Both the position numbers and the translations under genes were made by a program. Below, piece after piece: positions 7,962-9,185 of a stretch of 9,185 nt of DNA (its first letter is position 1; each line of letters opens with the position of its first letter). The stretch lies in the NCBI GenBank assembly GCA_031274845.1, contig JAISPN010000183.1, forward strand, positions 1-9,185, in the 5' to 3' direction. The stretch is from Acidobacteriaceae bacterium. Its GTDB lineage: Bacteria > Acidobacteriota > Vicinamibacteria > Vicinamibacterales > CAVVIG01. Below the pieces are notes generated by a model. The model made no database searches. It was not told the origin of the DNA and saw nothing but the letters and a program-made list of their open reading frames with translations.

Positions 7962-8258
7962 TCAGTCGGTCACGTAGGGAATGAGCGCGATCTGGCGCGC
8001 CCGCTTAATCGCCGTTTGCAGCTTGCGCTGGTGCATCGCGCAGGTGCCGGAAATACGGCGCGGCAGAATCTTTCCGCGCTCGGGCACGAATGCGCTGAGC
8101 AGCTTGGCGTCCTTGTAGTTGATGTCGTCGATCTTGTCCGCGCAGAACTTGCAGACCTTGCGGCGGCGGAACATCGGCCGGCGCTGCCCCTGCTGCTTGT
8201 CCTTGTCCTTCTTGTCGCCGCGACCGCGGCCCCCCGAGCGTCCTTGTCCAAATGCCAT
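7962..8258 (-). CDS. rpsR: 30S ribosomal protein S18
   Basis: This 98-residue protein is S18, which binds 16S rRNA in the platform as a dimer with S6. The conserved core (about 30-98) includes RRRKVCKFCADK, the INYKD segment and LPRRISGTCAMHQRKLQ, ending in RARQIALIPYV. Cys36, Cys39, Cys73 and His76 are all present. This set suggests a zinc-binding-type S18, although metal binding is inferred. The N terminus (about residues 2-28) is a low-complexity Gly/Arg/Lys/Asp/Gln stretch that lengthens the protein beyond many S18s. The ATG at 8258 has AGAGGTG just upstream, formed by the last codons of rpsF. The rpsF stop lies 2 bp before the ATG, so the two are tightly coupled. No ssb gene lies between rpsF and rpsR. 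Confidence 0.97.
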   Translation of the reverse strand: MAFGQGRSGGRGRGDKKDKDKQQGQRRPMFRRRKVCKFCADKIDDINYKDAKLLSAFVPERGKILPRRISGTCAMHQRKLQTAIKRARQIALIPYVTD

Positions 8259-8260
8259 GG

Positions 8261-8713
8261 TTACACCTCTACTCCGTCGTAGCGGTCATCGTCGGTATCG
8301 TCGTCGCCCATCGCGGAACGGCCTTCGCCGGGCTGACGCTGCGGCGGCAGGCCGCGCTTGACGCGGCGGCGCTCCGATTCGGTCTGACGCTTCGTGCGGG
8401 TCCGCTCGACGACGCGCTTTTCCTCGTCAACGCGGACGATCATGTGACGGATCACCTGATCGATCACTTTGAAGCGGCGGTCGATTTCCTTCATCAGGTC
8501 GCCGCTGCCGTTGATCACTTCGAGGACGTACACGCCCTCCTTGAAGTGGCCGATCTCGTAGGCCAGCTTGCGCCGGCCCCAGTTCTCGGTTTTTTCAATC
8601 TGACCATTCATGCGCGCCACAACGGCCGCGACCTGGTCGTGCAGTTCCGTCGCCTGCTGTTCGGTGGTCTCGGGAGGAAGAATGTAGACGAGCTCGTACT
8701 GTCGATCTGCCAT
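8261..8713 (-). CDS. rpsF: 30S ribosomal protein S6 with charged C-terminal extension
   Basis: This 150-residue S6 consists of the usual ferredoxin-like core at about residues 3-97 (RQYELVYILPPE, ENWGRRKLAYEI, GVYVLEV, then the RFKVIDQVIRHMIVRVD strand) plus a tail of some 53 residues. The tail is first basic (Arg/Lys/Glu-rich, about 98-121) and ends acidic (GDDDTDDD at 136-143, then RYDGVEV). S6 pairs with S18, encoded directly downstream. The ATG at 8713 is chosen because AAGGAG lies 6 nt upstream and the sequence then starts MADRQYELV as expected. An in-frame GTG at 8749 would place the start before the Shine-Dalgarno and inside a hairpin. Extended S6 tails are known in other bacteria, and E. 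coli S6 is C-terminally glutamylated. Whether this tail is modified is unknown. Confidence 0.96.
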   Translation of the reverse strand: MADRQYELVYILPPETTEQQATELHDQVAAVVARMNGQIEKTENWGRRKLAYEIGHFKEGVYVLEVINGSGDLMKEIDRRFKVIDQVIRHMIVRVDEEKRVVERTRTKRQTESERRRVKRGLPPQRQPGEGRSAMGDDDTDDDRYDGVEV

Positions 8714-8714
8714 C

Positions 8715-8728
8715 AGTAACTCCTTCTG
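8715..8728 (-). promoter_or_regulatory. rpsF: Strong ribosome binding site of rpsF
   Basis: AAGGAG lies 6 nt before the ATG at 8713. It is the best Shine-Dalgarno in the window and decides between the ATG and the upstream in-frame GTG at 8749. Confidence 0.75.
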
Positions 8729-8730
8729 GA

Positions 8731-8764
8731 CGCGGTCGCCCGCGGCCACCCATGCTGAGGTGGC
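8731..8764 (-). promoter_or_regulatory. Two adjacent hairpins in the rpsF leader
   Basis: On the minus strand GCCACC and GGTGGC (8759-8764 and 8745-8750) form a 6-bp stem with an 8-nt loop. CGCGG and CCGCG (8740-8744 and 8731-8735) follow with no gap, forming a 5-bp stem closed by a GCGA (GNRA-type) tetraloop. They lie just upstream of the rpsF Shine-Dalgarno. There is no T tract. An S6:S18-binding leader is known in this position in many bacteria. The match here is by position and by the presence of GGU and CCG triplets only, so the functional call is tentative. Confidence 0.4.
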
Positions 8765-8777
8765 AAGGGATTTCGGG

Positions 8778-9185
8778 TCAGCGTTCTGCCAACCCCGGTG
8801 GATCGCCGTTGAACTCGTTCATCACCGCCGCGATCCCCGCAGTGAGAAACGTTTCGGCCGCGTCCGCGCCGCGCATTGTCATACGCGTCACATCAGTAGC
8901 CTCGTCCTTGTCAAACGTCGCGAGCACGTAATCGGCAAGCGCGCGGCGACTGTCGCCGCGCCCCACGCCGACGCGCAACCGGCTGAACTCGTCGCCGATG
9001 TGCGCCATGATCGACTTCAATCCGTTGTGTCCCCCCGCCGACCCATTCGGTCTGGCACGCAGCCGTCCGAGTGGCAACTGCACCTCGTCGACCACGACCA
9101 GCAGATCCGGTTGGGAGATCTTGTAGTAGCGAAGCAAGGCCCCCACCGCGTCGCCGCTGCCGTTCATGAACGTCAGCGGCTTGAC
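8778..9185 (-). CDS. pth: Peptidyl-tRNA hydrolase, C-terminal part (5' end outside window)
   Basis: The visible 135 residues are the second two thirds of Pth, which releases tRNA from peptidyl-tRNAs dropped by stalled ribosomes. The piece enters in frame with VKPLTFMNGSGDAV, and the substrate-binding Asn of the MN motif is residue 8 of the visible part. VVDEVQLPLG holds the conserved catalytic-site Asp (visible residue 33), and SAGGHNGLKS holds the conserved His53 and Asn54. The spacings of 25 and 45 residues from that Asn equal those in E. coli Pth (68, 93 and 113). RLRVGVGRG follows. The first part, with the catalytic His of E. coli position 20, lies beyond the right edge. The stop is 64 bp before rpsF, with no terminator between, so read-through into the ribosomal genes is likely. 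Confidence 0.96.
   Translation of the reverse strand, partial: VKPLTFMNGSGDAVGALLRYYKISQPDLLVVVDEVQLPLGRLRARPNGSAGGHNGLKSIMAHIGDEFSRLRVGVGRGDSRRALADYVLATFDKDEATDVTRMTMRGADAAETFLTAGIAAVMNEFNGDPPGLAER

Noticed and set aside
8714..8749. GTG start giving S6 twelve extra residues
   Set aside because: The extra segment covers the leader hairpin and the strong AAGGAG site, and family members begin at the downstream ATG.

Overview
The window is a dense run of bacterial housekeeping genes, and every supported gene lies on the minus strand. It therefore reads from the right edge (pth) to the left edge (gltX). The DNA is GC-rich, around 60% by eye, and the proteins are plainly bacterial. No phage, insertion sequence, tRNA, rRNA or CRISPR array is visible. 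The mix of features fits a GC-rich Gram-negative-type phylum such as Acidobacteriota (Vicinamibacteria-like). These features are pth directly upstream of rpsF-rpsR-rplI with no ssb, a fused ispDF, and a radA-yacL-like-ispDF-gltX order. The phylum is an inference from general gene order and was not tested by a search; other GC-rich phyla remain possible.

Region 1 (about 7427-9185) is translation. It holds the 3' part of pth (peptidyl-tRNA hydrolase), then rpsF (S6), rpsR (S18) and rplI (L9), packed with good Shine-Dalgarno sites. It is closed by a strong intrinsic terminator with a 16-bp stem and a T tract. Two adjacent hairpins sit in the rpsF leader, where an S6:S18 autoregulatory site would be expected.

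Region 2 (about 3465-7428) starts at a putative promoter that overlaps the terminator T tract. It carries dnaB (replicative helicase), alr (alanine racemase, for peptidoglycan D-alanine) and radA (branch-migration ATPase of recombination), with short gaps.

Region 3 (1-3460) holds a membrane-anchored PIN-TRAM protein (YacL-like), plsC (1-acylglycerol-3-phosphate acyltransferase), a bifunctional ispDF (two MEP-pathway isoprenoid steps) and the 5' part of gltX (glutamyl-tRNA synthetase), which overlaps ispDF by 4 bp. Regions 2 and 3 share the backbone radA - yacL - ispD - ispF - gltX with Bacillus-type genomes. Here disA is absent, plsC is inserted, and ispD and ispF are fused.

I did not find a previously undescribed system. 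The points worth a second look are small: candidate leader structures at rpsF, alr and the PIN-TRAM gene, a perfect -10 hexamer almost touching the ispDF start, charged tails on both S6 and S18, and the cross-phylum gene order.
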